A stretch of 50,386 nucleotides of DNA from Betaproteobacteria bacterium. Lineage in GTDB: Bacteria > Pseudomonadota > Gammaproteobacteria > Burkholderiales > SG8-39. The position numbers and the translations under genes were made by a program. The notes below the pieces were generated by a model. The model had not been told where the DNA came from. It saw only the letters and a list, made by a program, of their open reading frames with translations, and made no database searches. Shown here piece by piece: positions 25,757-34,028 of this stretch; within the stretch, counting starts at the first letter, position 1; each line of letters begins with the position of its first letter. The stretch is from NCBI GenBank assembly GCA_947478805.1, contig CANJXQ010000014.1, positions 1 to 50,386 on the forward strand. The letters are read 5' to 3'.

Positions 25757-27736
25757 ATGACAATGAGAATTAATCGCATTTATGGGGCCGCGCGCCTGAT
25801 CTGCCTTGCCGTCTCACTGACGGCGGGCGCGGTCTTCGCACAGGGCACGAACTCAGGTGCGCCTGCGCCTGGCCTGCGCGGCGAAGAGCAATCCATCCTG
25901 CATCTGCTCGACTATGTCGGTGTCGACTATGGCGGTGCCGTCGAGGGTGGCAAGGTCAAGAGCGCCGAAGAATTCAAGGAAATGGTCGAGTTCAGCGAGC
26001 GTGCTGCGTCGCAGATCAAGGCGCTGCCGGACAATGCCAAACGTGGCGCCTTGGTTGCCGATGCCGAAAAGCTGGCCAGGAAAGTGGCCGACAAAGCACC
26101 GGCCAAGGATGTCGCGCAAGCGGCAACGGCACTGCGCTGGGCGCTGATCGAGGCCTACCGCATGCAAGTGGCGCCGCGCAAGACGCCGGACCTGGTCCGC
26201 GGCGCGTTCCTCTACTCCGCCCAATGCTCATCCTGCCACGGCGCTCAAGGCCGCGGCGACGGGGCCGCGGGCGCCGCGCTCCGCCCCGCCCCGGCCAACT
26301 TTCACAATGAATCGCGCATGAACCAGCGCAGCGCTTTCAGCCTCTACAACACCATATCACTCGGCGTGACCGGCACCTCCATGGCTGCGTTTGCGAACCT
26401 TCCGGAAGACGACCGCTGGGCACTGGCATTCTATGTCGCGAACTTGGGAACGTCGGAGGCCCACATCAAGCAGGGCGAAACCCTCTGGAAATCGGCAACT
26501 CCGGCGGACCCAATGCGCATCGCCTTTCCCGACCTGGGCAGGCTGGCCACCCTCACTGCCGACGAAGTCAACGAGCGCCATGGCATTGAAGCTACGCGCG
26601 TGCAGGCCTACCTTCGCGCGCATCCGGATGCACTGGCCGCGGCCAAGCCAGCCCCCATCGCTTTTGCGCGCCAGCGCATCGCCGAGGCGCTCGCGGCGTG
26701 GGAAAAGGGCGACCGACCGGAAGCACAGCGCTTGGGCGTGAGCGCCTATCTCGAGGGATTCGAACTGGCGGAATCGAGCCTGGACAACGTCGATGGTGAA
26801 TTGCGCCTCAAGATCGAACACGCCATGCTGGACTTGCGAACGGCGCTGGGCGCCGCAGGGGATGCCTCAGCCATGCGCGACAACGTGCGACGCGTGGATG
26901 CCCTTTTGTCGCAGGCCAACGACAAGCTCACCGGCGGCGGATTGTCCGCGTCCGCCGCGTTCGTCAGTTCCCTCGTGATTCTTCTGCGCGAAGGGCTGGA
27001 AGCCATCCTGCTACTGTCGGCCATCATCGCATTCGTTACCCGCACGGGACGACGCGATGCGCTCCCGTGGGTTCACGCGGGGTGGATCATTGCCTTCTTC
27101 CTGGGCGCGCTGACCTGGGTGGTGGCGACTTATTTCATCGGCATCTCCGGAGCCAATCGGGAAATGACGGAAGGCGTCACGGCGCTGATCGCGGCGGCCA
27201 TGCTGCTCTACGTCGGATACTGGCTGCACGGTCGTTCACATGCACAGGCATGGAGCCGCTTCCTGAAAGAGCAGGTGGATTCGGCCCTGGAGAAAAAGAC
27301 CCTTTGGGCCATGGCCTCGGTGTCGTTTCTCGCCGTTTATCGGGAGCTGTTCGAAGTCGTGCTCTTCTATGAGGCGCTCTGGGTGCAAGCCGGGGACGAC
27401 GGCCATGCGGCGGTCGGCGGCGGGATCGGCCTCGCCGTCGCCCTGCTCGCACTTGCCGGATGGGGCATCTTCAAATACAGCGTGCGCCTGCCCCTGGGGC
27501 CGTTCTTCACCGTGATGTCGGCATTGCTGGCACTGATGGCGGTGGTGTTCGCAGGCCAAGGCGTGGCGGCGTTGCAGGAGGCCGGCATCATCGGCATCTC
27601 GCGCGTGAGCTTCGTCACCATCTCCATCCTCGGCATTCATCCCTCGCTGCAATCGCTCGGGGCGCAGCTGCTGACCCTGGCGCTGGTGGGCGTGAGCTAC
27701 TGGTTCAGCACCGGGACTCGCGCCCAAAAAACGTAG
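25757..27736 (+). CDS. cytochrome c / FTR1 family iron permease fusion
   Basis: A 659-residue membrane protein. Residues 1-29 form a signal peptide (AGAVFAQ). A c-type cytochrome domain follows, with CSSCH at 157-161 and Met209 as the likely distal heme ligand. The C-terminal FTR1 permease has about seven helices and both iron-binding motifs: REGLE (411-415) and RELFE (529-533). FTR1 permeases take up iron with coupled oxidation of ferrous iron, and the fused heme domain could pass on the electron. The Fur box supports an iron-uptake role. ATG 25757 or 25763 could be used. Confidence 0.9.
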   Translation: MTMRINRIYGAARLICLAVSLTAGAVFAQGTNSGAPAPGLRGEEQSILHLLDYVGVDYGGAVEGGKVKSAEEFKEMVEFSERAASQIKALPDNAKRGALVADAEKLARKVADKAPAKDVAQAATALRWALIEAYRMQVAPRKTPDLVRGAFLYSAQCSSCHGAQGRGDGAAGAALRPAPANFHNESRMNQRSAFSLYNTISLGVTGTSMAAFANLPEDDRWALAFYVANLGTSEAHIKQGETLWKSATPADPMRIAFPDLGRLATLTADEVNERHGIEATRVQAYLRAHPDALAAAKPAPIAFARQRIAEALAAWEKGDRPEAQRLGVSAYLEGFELAESSLDNVDGELRLKIEHAMLDLRTALGAAGDASAMRDNVRRVDALLSQANDKLTGGGLSASAAFVSSLVILLREGLEAILLLSAIIAFVTRTGRRDALPWVHAGWIIAFFLGALTWVVATYFIGISGANREMTEGVTALIAAAMLLYVGYWLHGRSHAQAWSRFLKEQVDSALEKKTLWAMASVSFLAVYRELFEVVLFYEALWVQAGDDGHAAVGGGIGLAVALLALAGWGIFKYSVRLPLGPFFTVMSALLALMAVVFAGQGVAALQEAGIIGISRVSFVTISILGIHPSLQSLGAQLLTLALVGVSYWFSTGTRAQKT

Positions 27737-27926
27737 CGGGAACGCATCGCAAGCACTTGATTGTGCGGAATATCACATCGACGTGTGATTCCTGTTGCGC
27801 AGCCCTAGTCACACCGCTATGCTTTTGTCATATTGTTGCAATTCCCCGCAGCGCCAATAATCACCGGGTAAGCGCCAACTGCATTGACGCTTCCGAACAG
27901 TTTCCGTCGGTCCAGCAAACGACGGT

Positions 27927-27962
27927 GAACGGGGGGAACCCTCCCTCCCCCCGTTCTTTTTT
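27927..27962 (+). terminator. strong intrinsic terminator
   Basis: A ten-base stem GAACGGGGGG (27927-27936) pairs with CCCCCCGTTC (27947-27956), followed directly by six T residues. A second small hairpin (CCGTCG/CGACGG, 27904-27925) stands just before it. It may end the iron permease transcript 190 bp upstream or a small RNA made from the gap. Confidence 0.85.
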
Positions 27963-28028
27963 CTACCGGCGATCGAGGGCCGACCAGCCTTCGATTTGCC
28001 AATGCAGCAGCAGGCAAGGCTGCATCGC

Positions 28029-28062
28029 TATAATCCGGCAGCCGTAGAGCAACGGCTGCCGG
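28029..28062 (+). promoter_or_regulatory. TATAAT box followed by an 11-bp hairpin before ugpB
   Basis: A perfect -10 hexamer TATAAT (28029-28034) is followed by CCGGCAGCCGT (28035-28045), a six-base loop, and its exact complement ACGGCTGCCGG (28052-28062). The -35 region is poor. Transcription would begin in the first stem arm. It lies about 50 bp before the ugpB start and could be an operator or a 5' structure. Confidence 0.45.
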
Positions 28063-28109
28063 CCATGACCTTCGCATGGCCAGGACAATCACAAGAAAAG
28101 CGCCCGCCC

Positions 28110-29432
28110 ATGCCAGCCTTAACGCGTGCCTTTGCCGCTTTTTCCCTCGTCGTGGCGCTGGTGGCCTCGCCCGGCTCGCAAGCGGCCACGGAAATCCAGT
28201 TCTGGCACGCAATGGACGGCGCATACGTCGATGCGCTCTCGCGCCTTGTCGATCGATTCAATGCATCGCAATCCGAAGTCAAAGTCATTGCCACGAATCA
28301 CGGCAGCCATGCGGAAACCCTGAGTGCCGGCCTTGCTGCCGCGAAAGCCAAGAAGCCGCCGCACATCCTTCAGGCCCACGAGTTGGGTGCCGCAGATCTC
28401 GCGGCCAGCGCGCGCCTGTTCAAGCCGCTCTGGCAGCTGGCCGCGGAAAACGGCATGCGCTTCGAGCGCGACGAATATTTCACCCCGGCCGCCTCGCCTT
28501 ACGCGGATGCCGGGGGACGCCTGCTGGCCCTTCCCTTCAATAGTTCGACTCCGGTGCTGTTCGTCAATCGCAACCTGCTCCAAAAGGCGGGGCTGGATCC
28601 GGACAAGCCGCCGAAAACATGGCCAGACATGCAGGCCATGCTGCTCGAGCTGCAAAAGAGCGGTGTGGACTGCCCCTACACGACGGCGACGCAGGCCTGG
28701 ATCCATCTGGAGAACATGAGCGCCTGGCACAACCAGCCGGTAGCCAGCCACAACAATGGCCTGTCCGGCGACAGGCCCGAACTGCTGTTCAACAATCGCC
28801 TGATGATCCGGCATGTGTCGATCCTGTCGGCCTGGGTCAAATCCGACCTGTTCCGTCATGCCGGGCAGGCGGACACGGCCGTCGCGCACTTCGCCAACGG
28901 CGAGTGCGCCCTCCTCACTGCATCGTCGGCCGCGCTCGGGGAGCTGCGTGAGACGGGAAGATTCACTATCGGCATCGCATCCCTGCCGCACTACGATGAC
29001 TTCCCGAATGCGCCCTACAACACGCTGATCGGCGGCGGCGCGCTATGGGTGATGGCGGGCAACCCGCTGCGCGACTACAAGGCGGTGGCGCGCTTCATGG
29101 CGTACATGGGGTCGGCACCCATCGCCGCCGAATGGCACCAGGCCACGGGCTACGTGCCGATGTCGCGCGCGGCCTACCTTGCTTCCAAGCGCAGCGGATT
29201 CTATGAGCGCAACCCCGCGCAGGAGATTGGCGTGCTGCAATTGCGCGGCGCGCACGCGGGAAACTTCGCCAGGGGCGTGCGCCTGCGGCATTTTGCGCAG
29301 ATACGCGCCATTGCCGAGGAGGAACTCAATGCCGTTTGGCTGAACGGCAAGGCGCCCAAGGACGCGTTGGACGAGGCGGTCGAACGCGGCAACGCGTTGC
29401 TGCGACGCCCCCAGCCACCCTTGAAACCCTGA
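28110..29432 (+). CDS. ugpB: extracellular solute-binding protein, UgpB-like
   Basis: Periplasmic binding protein of about 440 residues, similar to UgpB (sn-glycerol-3-phosphate and glycerophosphodiesters). The signal peptide is residues 1-24 (AFAAFSLVVALVA, then SQAAT). The mature start IQFWHAMDGAYVDALSRLVDRF and the motifs LPFNSSTPVLFVN, SAALGELRETGRF and GGGALWVMAG match UgpB. The neighbouring gene is a glycerophosphodiester phosphodiesterase, as in ugp operons. The permease (ugpA, ugpE) and ATPase (ugpC) genes are absent from the window. Confidence 0.88.
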   Translation: MPALTRAFAAFSLVVALVASPGSQAATEIQFWHAMDGAYVDALSRLVDRFNASQSEVKVIATNHGSHAETLSAGLAAAKAKKPPHILQAHELGAADLAASARLFKPLWQLAAENGMRFERDEYFTPAASPYADAGGRLLALPFNSSTPVLFVNRNLLQKAGLDPDKPPKTWPDMQAMLLELQKSGVDCPYTTATQAWIHLENMSAWHNQPVASHNNGLSGDRPELLFNNRLMIRHVSILSAWVKSDLFRHAGQADTAVAHFANGECALLTASSAALGELRETGRFTIGIASLPHYDDFPNAPYNTLIGGGALWVMAGNPLRDYKAVARFMAYMGSAPIAAEWHQATGYVPMSRAAYLASKRSGFYERNPAQEIGVLQLRGAHAGNFARGVRLRHFAQIRAIAEEELNAVWLNGKAPKDALDEAVERGNALLRRPQPPLKP

Positions 29433-29457
29433 ACGTGCGGCGCATGGCGATTCGTAC

Positions 29458-30219
29458 ATGAGCAATTCAGCCAACCGGCGTTGGCCCTGGCCGCGCATGA
29501 TCGCGCATCGCGGCGGCGGAAAATTCGCGCCGGAGAACACGCTGGCCGCACTGCGAAAAGGGCATGAACTGGGATTTCGCGGCGTCGAGTTCGACGTCAT
29601 GCTGGCCGCCGACGCCGTGCCGGTACTGATCCACGACGAGACCCTGGAGCGCACCACGAACGGGCGCGGCAATGTCGCCGATACCCCGGCACCCGTCCTC
29701 GGGACGCTGGATGCCGGCGCCTGGTTCGATGCGCATTATCGAGGCGAACCGGTTCCACTGTTCGTTGATGCGGCCCGCCTCTGCCTGTCCCTGGGCCTGT
29801 GGGCCAACATCGAGATCAAGCCGGCCACGGGACATGAAGCGACGACCGGTCGGGTCGCGGCGACGTTGGCGGCACAAGTCTGGCAAGATGCCCCGCCGGG
29901 TTTGGTGCCGCTGCTCTCCTCATTCAGCGAAGCCGCGCTGGCCGCTGCGCGCAGCGCGGCCCCGCAACTGCCGCGGGGCCTGTTACTCGATGCCGTGCCT
30001 GATGACTGGCATGCGCGCATGACGGCGCTCGGCTGCCTCAGCCTGCACTGCAACCAGGCCAGGCTCGATGAGCGCACCGCGCAAGGCATCGTGCAGGCCG
30101 GGTACGGGCTGGCCACGTGGACCGTCAACGACCCCGATGCGGCGCGGCGCCTCTTCGCGTGGGGCGTGGATGCCGTGTTCACCGACCGCCTCGACCTGAT
30201 CGGGCCGGATTTCTGCTAA
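29458..30219 (+). CDS. ugpQ: glycerophosphodiester phosphodiesterase
   Basis: GDPD-family enzyme of 253 residues, releasing glycerol-3-phosphate from glycerophosphodiesters. Catalytic motifs are IAHRGGGKFAPENTLAA (catalytic His, Glu-Asn), EFDVMLAADAVPVLIHDETLERTTNG (EFD metal site and second catalytic His) and IEIKPATG. No signal peptide is seen, fitting cytoplasmic UgpQ rather than periplasmic GlpQ. It starts 25 bp after ugpB and is probably in the same operon. Confidence 0.92.
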   Translation: MSNSANRRWPWPRMIAHRGGGKFAPENTLAALRKGHELGFRGVEFDVMLAADAVPVLIHDETLERTTNGRGNVADTPAPVLGTLDAGAWFDAHYRGEPVPLFVDAARLCLSLGLWANIEIKPATGHEATTGRVAATLAAQVWQDAPPGLVPLLSSFSEAALAAARSAAPQLPRGLLLDAVPDDWHARMTALGCLSLHCNQARLDERTAQGIVQAGYGLATWTVNDPDAARRLFAWGVDAVFTDRLDLIGPDFC

Positions 30220-30381
30220 TGGCCAGCCTGCAGCAGATTGACTCAAAGCGTGACCAATGTCACGAATTCACGCCCCTTCGTAACATGGGCTTACAGACGC
30301 TTACAGGGCACGGGTCAACACCCGCGGTACGCTGTCGTTATTGCAATCAGGGAAACGATTCCCGCCAACAAGGAGAAGGGC

Positions 30382-30717
30382 ATGAACAAGTTCAAGACAA
30401 TACTCGTAGCCACCGTGATCGGCGCCATCACCCTGCCTGCTTTCGCCCAGGCACCGGCACCATCCACCCCGAACCTTGACAAGCGCGAGGCCAACCAGCA
30501 GCGCCGCATCGATCAAGGCGTCAAGTCGGGCCAGCTCACGCCACAGGAAGCGGCAAGGCTCGAAAAGCGCCAGGAAAGGCTCAAAGCGCATGAAGCCAAG
30601 GCAAAGTCTGACGGCGTGGTCACCCCGCAGGAGCGCGCGCGCCTGCAGTCCGAGGCCAACCGCAACAGCCGCGTGATCGCGCATGAAAAGCACGATCGCC
30701 AGCACGTCAAGAAATAG
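30382..30717 (+). CDS. small secreted protein with two EF-hand-like segments
   Basis: A 111-residue protein with a signal peptide (residues 1-23, ending AFAQA) and ribosome site AGGAGA. The mature part is highly charged and helical. Two similar segments, DQGVKSGQLTPQE (44-56) and KAKSDGVVTPQE (73-84), resemble degenerate EF-hand loops, each followed by a basic helix. Family membership was not recognised. It stands alone between ugpQ and a bidirectional terminator. Metal binding is only a suggestion. Confidence 0.72.
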   Translation: MNKFKTILVATVIGAITLPAFAQAPAPSTPNLDKREANQQRRIDQGVKSGQLTPQEAARLEKRQERLKAHEAKAKSDGVVTPQERARLQSEANRNSRVIAHEKHDRQHVKK

Positions 30718-30736
30718 GCGCCGGTTTCAAACCGAG

Positions 30737-30760
30737 GGGCGCAGTGACGTCACTGCGCCC
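30737..30760. repeat. 24-bp perfect palindrome
   Basis: GGGCGCAGTGAC followed by its exact reverse complement GTCACTGCGCCC. It lies 20 bp after the small secreted gene. It could be a terminator stem without T run, an mRNA-stabilising 3' hairpin, or an operator. Confidence 0.8.
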
Positions 30761-30794
30761 TCAACTGAAACAAGCTCCAAGAACCTCGTCTCAT

Positions 30795-30822
30795 AAAAAA
30801 GCCCGGCAATGCCGGGCTTTTT
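30795..30822. terminator. bidirectional intrinsic terminator
   Basis: A stem GCCCGGC-AAT-GCCGGGC (30801-30817) is flanked by six A and five T residues, so it has a T run in either direction. It sits between the 3' ends of the small secreted gene (plus strand) and the phosphomannomutase gene (minus strand). Confidence 0.9.
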
Positions 30823-30849
30823 CATTTCCGCTCCCAACGCGACATCGGG

Positions 30850-32226
30850 TCAGAACGGCAGTTCGGCTCCCGGCTTCACCGCGAGCAGGACGCGCCGGAA
30901 TTCGGCCTGGATCTGCTTCAGTCCCGCGGCATCATCCGCCTCGAAACGCAGCACGATCACCGGCGTCGTGTTGGAGGCGCGCGCGAGGCCGAATCCATTG
31001 GGATACTCGACGCGCAGGCCATCGAGCTTGATCACTTCGTCGGCGCCCGGAAAATCCGCCGATCGCTGCAGCTCGGCAATCAACCGATGCGGCTCGCCTT
31101 CGGCCAGGGCCAAGTGCAACTCGGGCGTGGAGAGCGCATCGGGCAGCGCCTCGAGCACGGCCGACGGGTCGGCTTCGCGCGACAGGATCTCCAACAGGCG
31201 CGCCCCGGCATACTGCCCGTCGTCGAAGCCGTACCAGCGCTCGCCGAAGAACATGTGCCCGCTCATCTCGCCTGCGAGCGGCGCATGGCGTTCCTTCATG
31301 CGGCCCTTGATCAGCGAATGCCCGGTCTTCCACATGCTCGGGATGCCGCCATGCTGCCGGATCCATGGCGCGAGCTTGCGCGTGCACTTGACGTCGTAAA
31401 TGATTTCCGCACCCGGCACGCGTGACAGCACGTCCTTGGCGAACAGCATCAACTGGCGATCGGGGTAGATGATCTTGCCGCTGCGGGTCACCACACCGAG
31501 GCGATCACCATCGCCGTCGAATGCCAGGCCCAGTTCCAGATTGCCCTTCTTCACCGCATTCACGAGGTCGACCAGGTTTTCCAGTTGCGACGGGTCCGGA
31601 TGATGGTTGGGGAAATTGCCATCCACCTCGCAAAAGAGTTCCGTGACTTCACAGCCCATGCGCCGGTAAAGCTCCCCCGCCGTCGCGCCCGCCACGCCAT
31701 TGCCGCAATCCACGCCGATGCGCATGGGCCGGGCGAGCTTCACGTCGGACAGGATGCGATCGAGGTAACTCTCGCGCACATCGGCTCGCTCAAGCCGGCC
31801 GGCGCCCGAGGCAAATTCGCCCGCCTCGATGCGCGTGCGCAGGCGCTGGATGTCCTCGCCCGAGAGGGTCGTGCCGCCGAGCACCATCTTCAACCCGTTA
31901 TAGTCCGGCGGATTGTGGCTGCCCGTCACCGATACCGCGCTGTGGCATCCCAATTGGTGCGCGGCGAAGTAGGTCATCGGCGTGGCCACCATGCCGATGT
32001 CGATGACGTCGATGCCGCCCGCGCGCAGGCCATCGGCCAGCGCCGCAGCGAGGGACGGTCCCGACAGGCGCCCGTCGCGCCCCACTGCAATGGCCTTCTG
32101 GCCACGCAGCCTCGCCTCCGTCGCCAGAGAGCGGCCGATGAGCCGCACGCCGTCTTCGGTCAGCGTGCGCCCGACGATGCCGCGGATGTCGTAGGCCTTG
32201 AATATTTCTGCTGGGGGATTTTTCAT
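30850..32226 (-). CDS. phosphomannomutase/phosphoglucomutase
   Basis: Alpha-D-phosphohexomutase of 458 residues, in the bifunctional PMM/PGM (AlgC-like) group. It interconverts hexose 1- and 6-phosphates to feed polysaccharide and LPS synthesis. The phosphoserine loop TGSHNP, the magnesium loop DGDGDRLG, the sugar-binding GEMSGHMFF and the C-terminal phosphate-binding RASNTTPV are all present. The ATG at 32226 gives the usual FKAYDIRG N-terminus. Confidence 0.94.
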   Translation of the reverse strand: MKNPPAEIFKAYDIRGIVGRTLTEDGVRLIGRSLATEARLRGQKAIAVGRDGRLSGPSLAAALADGLRAGGIDVIDIGMVATPMTYFAAHQLGCHSAVSVTGSHNPPDYNGLKMVLGGTTLSGEDIQRLRTRIEAGEFASGAGRLERADVRESYLDRILSDVKLARPMRIGVDCGNGVAGATAGELYRRMGCEVTELFCEVDGNFPNHHPDPSQLENLVDLVNAVKKGNLELGLAFDGDGDRLGVVTRSGKIIYPDRQLMLFAKDVLSRVPGAEIIYDVKCTRKLAPWIRQHGGIPSMWKTGHSLIKGRMKERHAPLAGEMSGHMFFGERWYGFDDGQYAGARLLEILSREADPSAVLEALPDALSTPELHLALAEGEPHRLIAELQRSADFPGADEVIKLDGLRVEYPNGFGLARASNTTPVIVLRFEADDAAGLKQIQAEFRRVLLAVKPGAELPF

Positions 32227-32358
32227 CGATGGCAATCAGAGTTGCGGCTGCGTCCAGGCCACGCAGCAGGCGGGTTCATGCGTGCGTCCGAGTACTGCCC
32301 GGGGACGCCGGATTCTAGCAGGCGCGAGCAGGCGGCCTTGCCGTGTAAGCCGTATGCA

Positions 32359-33342
32359 TTAGAGTCGACTGATGCCAGTGAAGTGCTCGAACACTCGCAG
32401 CGGCAACCAGTCGAGCGACCCGGGGAAACGTCCCGACACGAAAGCCCCGTGCCCGCCCAGGGACGGGAACTCCGCCGTCACGCAGGCGGGCAGGCGCGAG
32501 CGGTCGGGCAGCGCCGCCGGCGGCACGAACGGATCGTCCAGCGCATTGATGATCAGCGTGGGAACGACGATTCCTGCCAGCACGGGACGGGAACTCGCGC
32601 GCGTCCAATAATCGTCGGTGTCGCGAAAACCATGCAGGGGCGCAGTCACCGCATTGTCGAAATCGCGCAGCGTGCGCGAACGGCGCATGGCCGCCGCGTC
32701 GAATGTTCCCGGATGGCGGGCAATCTTCGCGGCGCCCTTTTTCTTCAGCGTGACAAGGAACATGTGCGTATAGAGCCTGTTGAAGCCGCGCCCCAGCGCG
32801 TCGCCCGAAATCATCAGGTCGAGCGGCGCCGACACCGCAGCAGCCGCGTCCACGACATCCCGCGATGCGGGGCCGGCCAGCCCGAGCCATTTGAGCAGTG
32901 CATTGCCGCCCAGGGAGATGCCCACGGTGTAAAGCGCGCCGCCTGACGCGTGCTCGCGTCGCATGCGCTCGAGCACCCATGCGATCTCGTCGCTGTCGCC
33001 GGAGTGATAGGCGCGCGGCAGCCGGTTGATCTCCCCCGAGCAGCCGCGAAAGTGCGGCAACGCCAGGCGCCAACCGCGCGCGCGCGCGATGCGCGCGAAT
33101 GACTTTGCGTAGTGACTGCCGGAGCCGCCTTCCAGCCCATGGAACAACACCACCAGTGGCGCGCCCTGAGGGCCGTCCATGAAATCCACGTCGATGAAAT
33201 CCCCATCGGGGGTTTCCCAGCGCACGCGTCGCAGGGCCGGCGCGGCAATCAGCCGGCCGCGAAGGGCCGCGTAGATCGTGTGCAGGTGCCGGTTGCGCAA
33301 CCACCAGGGGGCGCGAAACCCCTGAGTTGATGGGGACGTCAC
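32359..33342 (-). CDS. YheT family alpha/beta hydrolase
   Basis: About 327 residues. It has the YheT N-terminus FRAPWWLRNRHLHTIY, the nucleophile elbow GISLGGNALL, the acid DDPFVPP and the histidine region SLGGHGAFVSG. Substrates of bacterial YheT proteins are unknown; relatives are esterases or lipases. A GTG at 33342 is taken as start. Longer reading would run into the upstream SnoaL-like gene, whose stop is at 33386. Both are on the minus strand and may be cotranscribed. Confidence 0.88.
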   Translation of the reverse strand: MTSPSTQGFRAPWWLRNRHLHTIYAALRGRLIAAPALRRVRWETPDGDFIDVDFMDGPQGAPLVVLFHGLEGGSGSHYAKSFARIARARGWRLALPHFRGCSGEINRLPRAYHSGDSDEIAWVLERMRREHASGGALYTVGISLGGNALLKWLGLAGPASRDVVDAAAAVSAPLDLMISGDALGRGFNRLYTHMFLVTLKKKGAAKIARHPGTFDAAAMRRSRTLRDFDNAVTAPLHGFRDTDDYWTRASSRPVLAGIVVPTLIINALDDPFVPPAALPDRSRLPACVTAEFPSLGGHGAFVSGRFPGSLDWLPLRVFEHFTGISRL

Positions 33343-33385
33343 AAGATCAAATTCACTGCGGCCTGCCGCCGCGGACTGATCCCGA

Positions 33386-33853
33386 TCAATGCAACACCTT
33401 GGGCGTTTCCGGCTCGACTGCGCGCTGTTGCGTCGGGCCCTGGGGCGCAGGCGACGCATGATGCAGGATCATGCGCCAGCCCTGGCCGGTGCGCATATAG
33501 GCATTGGTTGCGGCCACCGGGACCGCCGGCCGCTTCTCGCCCTTGACGGCGATGTTCTCCCGCACCGCGTGCACCACCAGCATCATGCCGCTGAGCACCA
33601 CCTGGTTCGACACTTGCACTTGCAGCTTGCTGCCGCCGGAGAACAATTCGGCCCAGCTCGCGCGCACGTCGGCATAGCCGCAGTGGCGCGGGCCGCCCGG
33701 ATGAATGCACACCACGTCTTCATCGTCGGACCACACCTCCATCATCGCATCCACATCGCCCGCCTCGAGGGCCTCATAGAAGGCGGCCTCGACATCCTGT
33801 GCGGTGGGGAAATTGGTCTTTTTCATGGGGGGTAATGGATGCGGTTGAGTCAT
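33386..33853 (-). CDS. SnoaL-like/NTF2-fold protein
   Basis: A 155-residue protein with one NTF2-like (SnoaL_3/DUF4440-type) domain: AAFYEALEAGDVDAMMEVWSDDEDVVCIHPGG, here quoted in part as DAMMEVWSDDEDVVCIHPGG, then GYADVRASWAELF and GQGWRMILHHAS. No enzyme activity can be assigned. ATG 33853 is supported by a GGGAG ribosome site; ATG 33826 is an alternative. It lies 43 bp before the YheT gene. Confidence 0.85.
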   Translation of the reverse strand: MTQPHPLPPMKKTNFPTAQDVEAAFYEALEAGDVDAMMEVWSDDEDVVCIHPGGPRHCGYADVRASWAELFSGGSKLQVQVSNQVVLSGMMLVVHAVRENIAVKGEKRPAVPVAATNAYMRTGQGWRMILHHASPAPQGPTQQRAVEPETPKVLH

Positions 33854-34028
33854 TGCGCTCCCGGTGCAAAGCGCGCACCGATGATAGAGCAAACGCGTGA
33901 CCGCCGCCAATGACAGACCGGGATAGCAATGCACAATGCATGGCGAATCAGGTTCACGGTGACCGCGACGACCGGTATGCCCCTCCTGCAACGCTCCGTG
34001 GCGTCGGTACGCCAGCCCTGCGACCGCG

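Larger units (their letters stand above)
27737..28109. other. 373-bp intergenic region, several hairpins
   Basis: Between the iron permease and ugpB. It holds an inverted repeat ATCACA/TGTGAT (27772-27789), a weak promoter-like pair TTGCGC-17-TATGCT (27795-27823), two adjacent hairpins at 27904-27956 with a T run, and a TATAAT plus long hairpin at 28029-28062. No protein gene is supported. It may encode a small RNA ending at the terminator. Confidence 0.6.
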
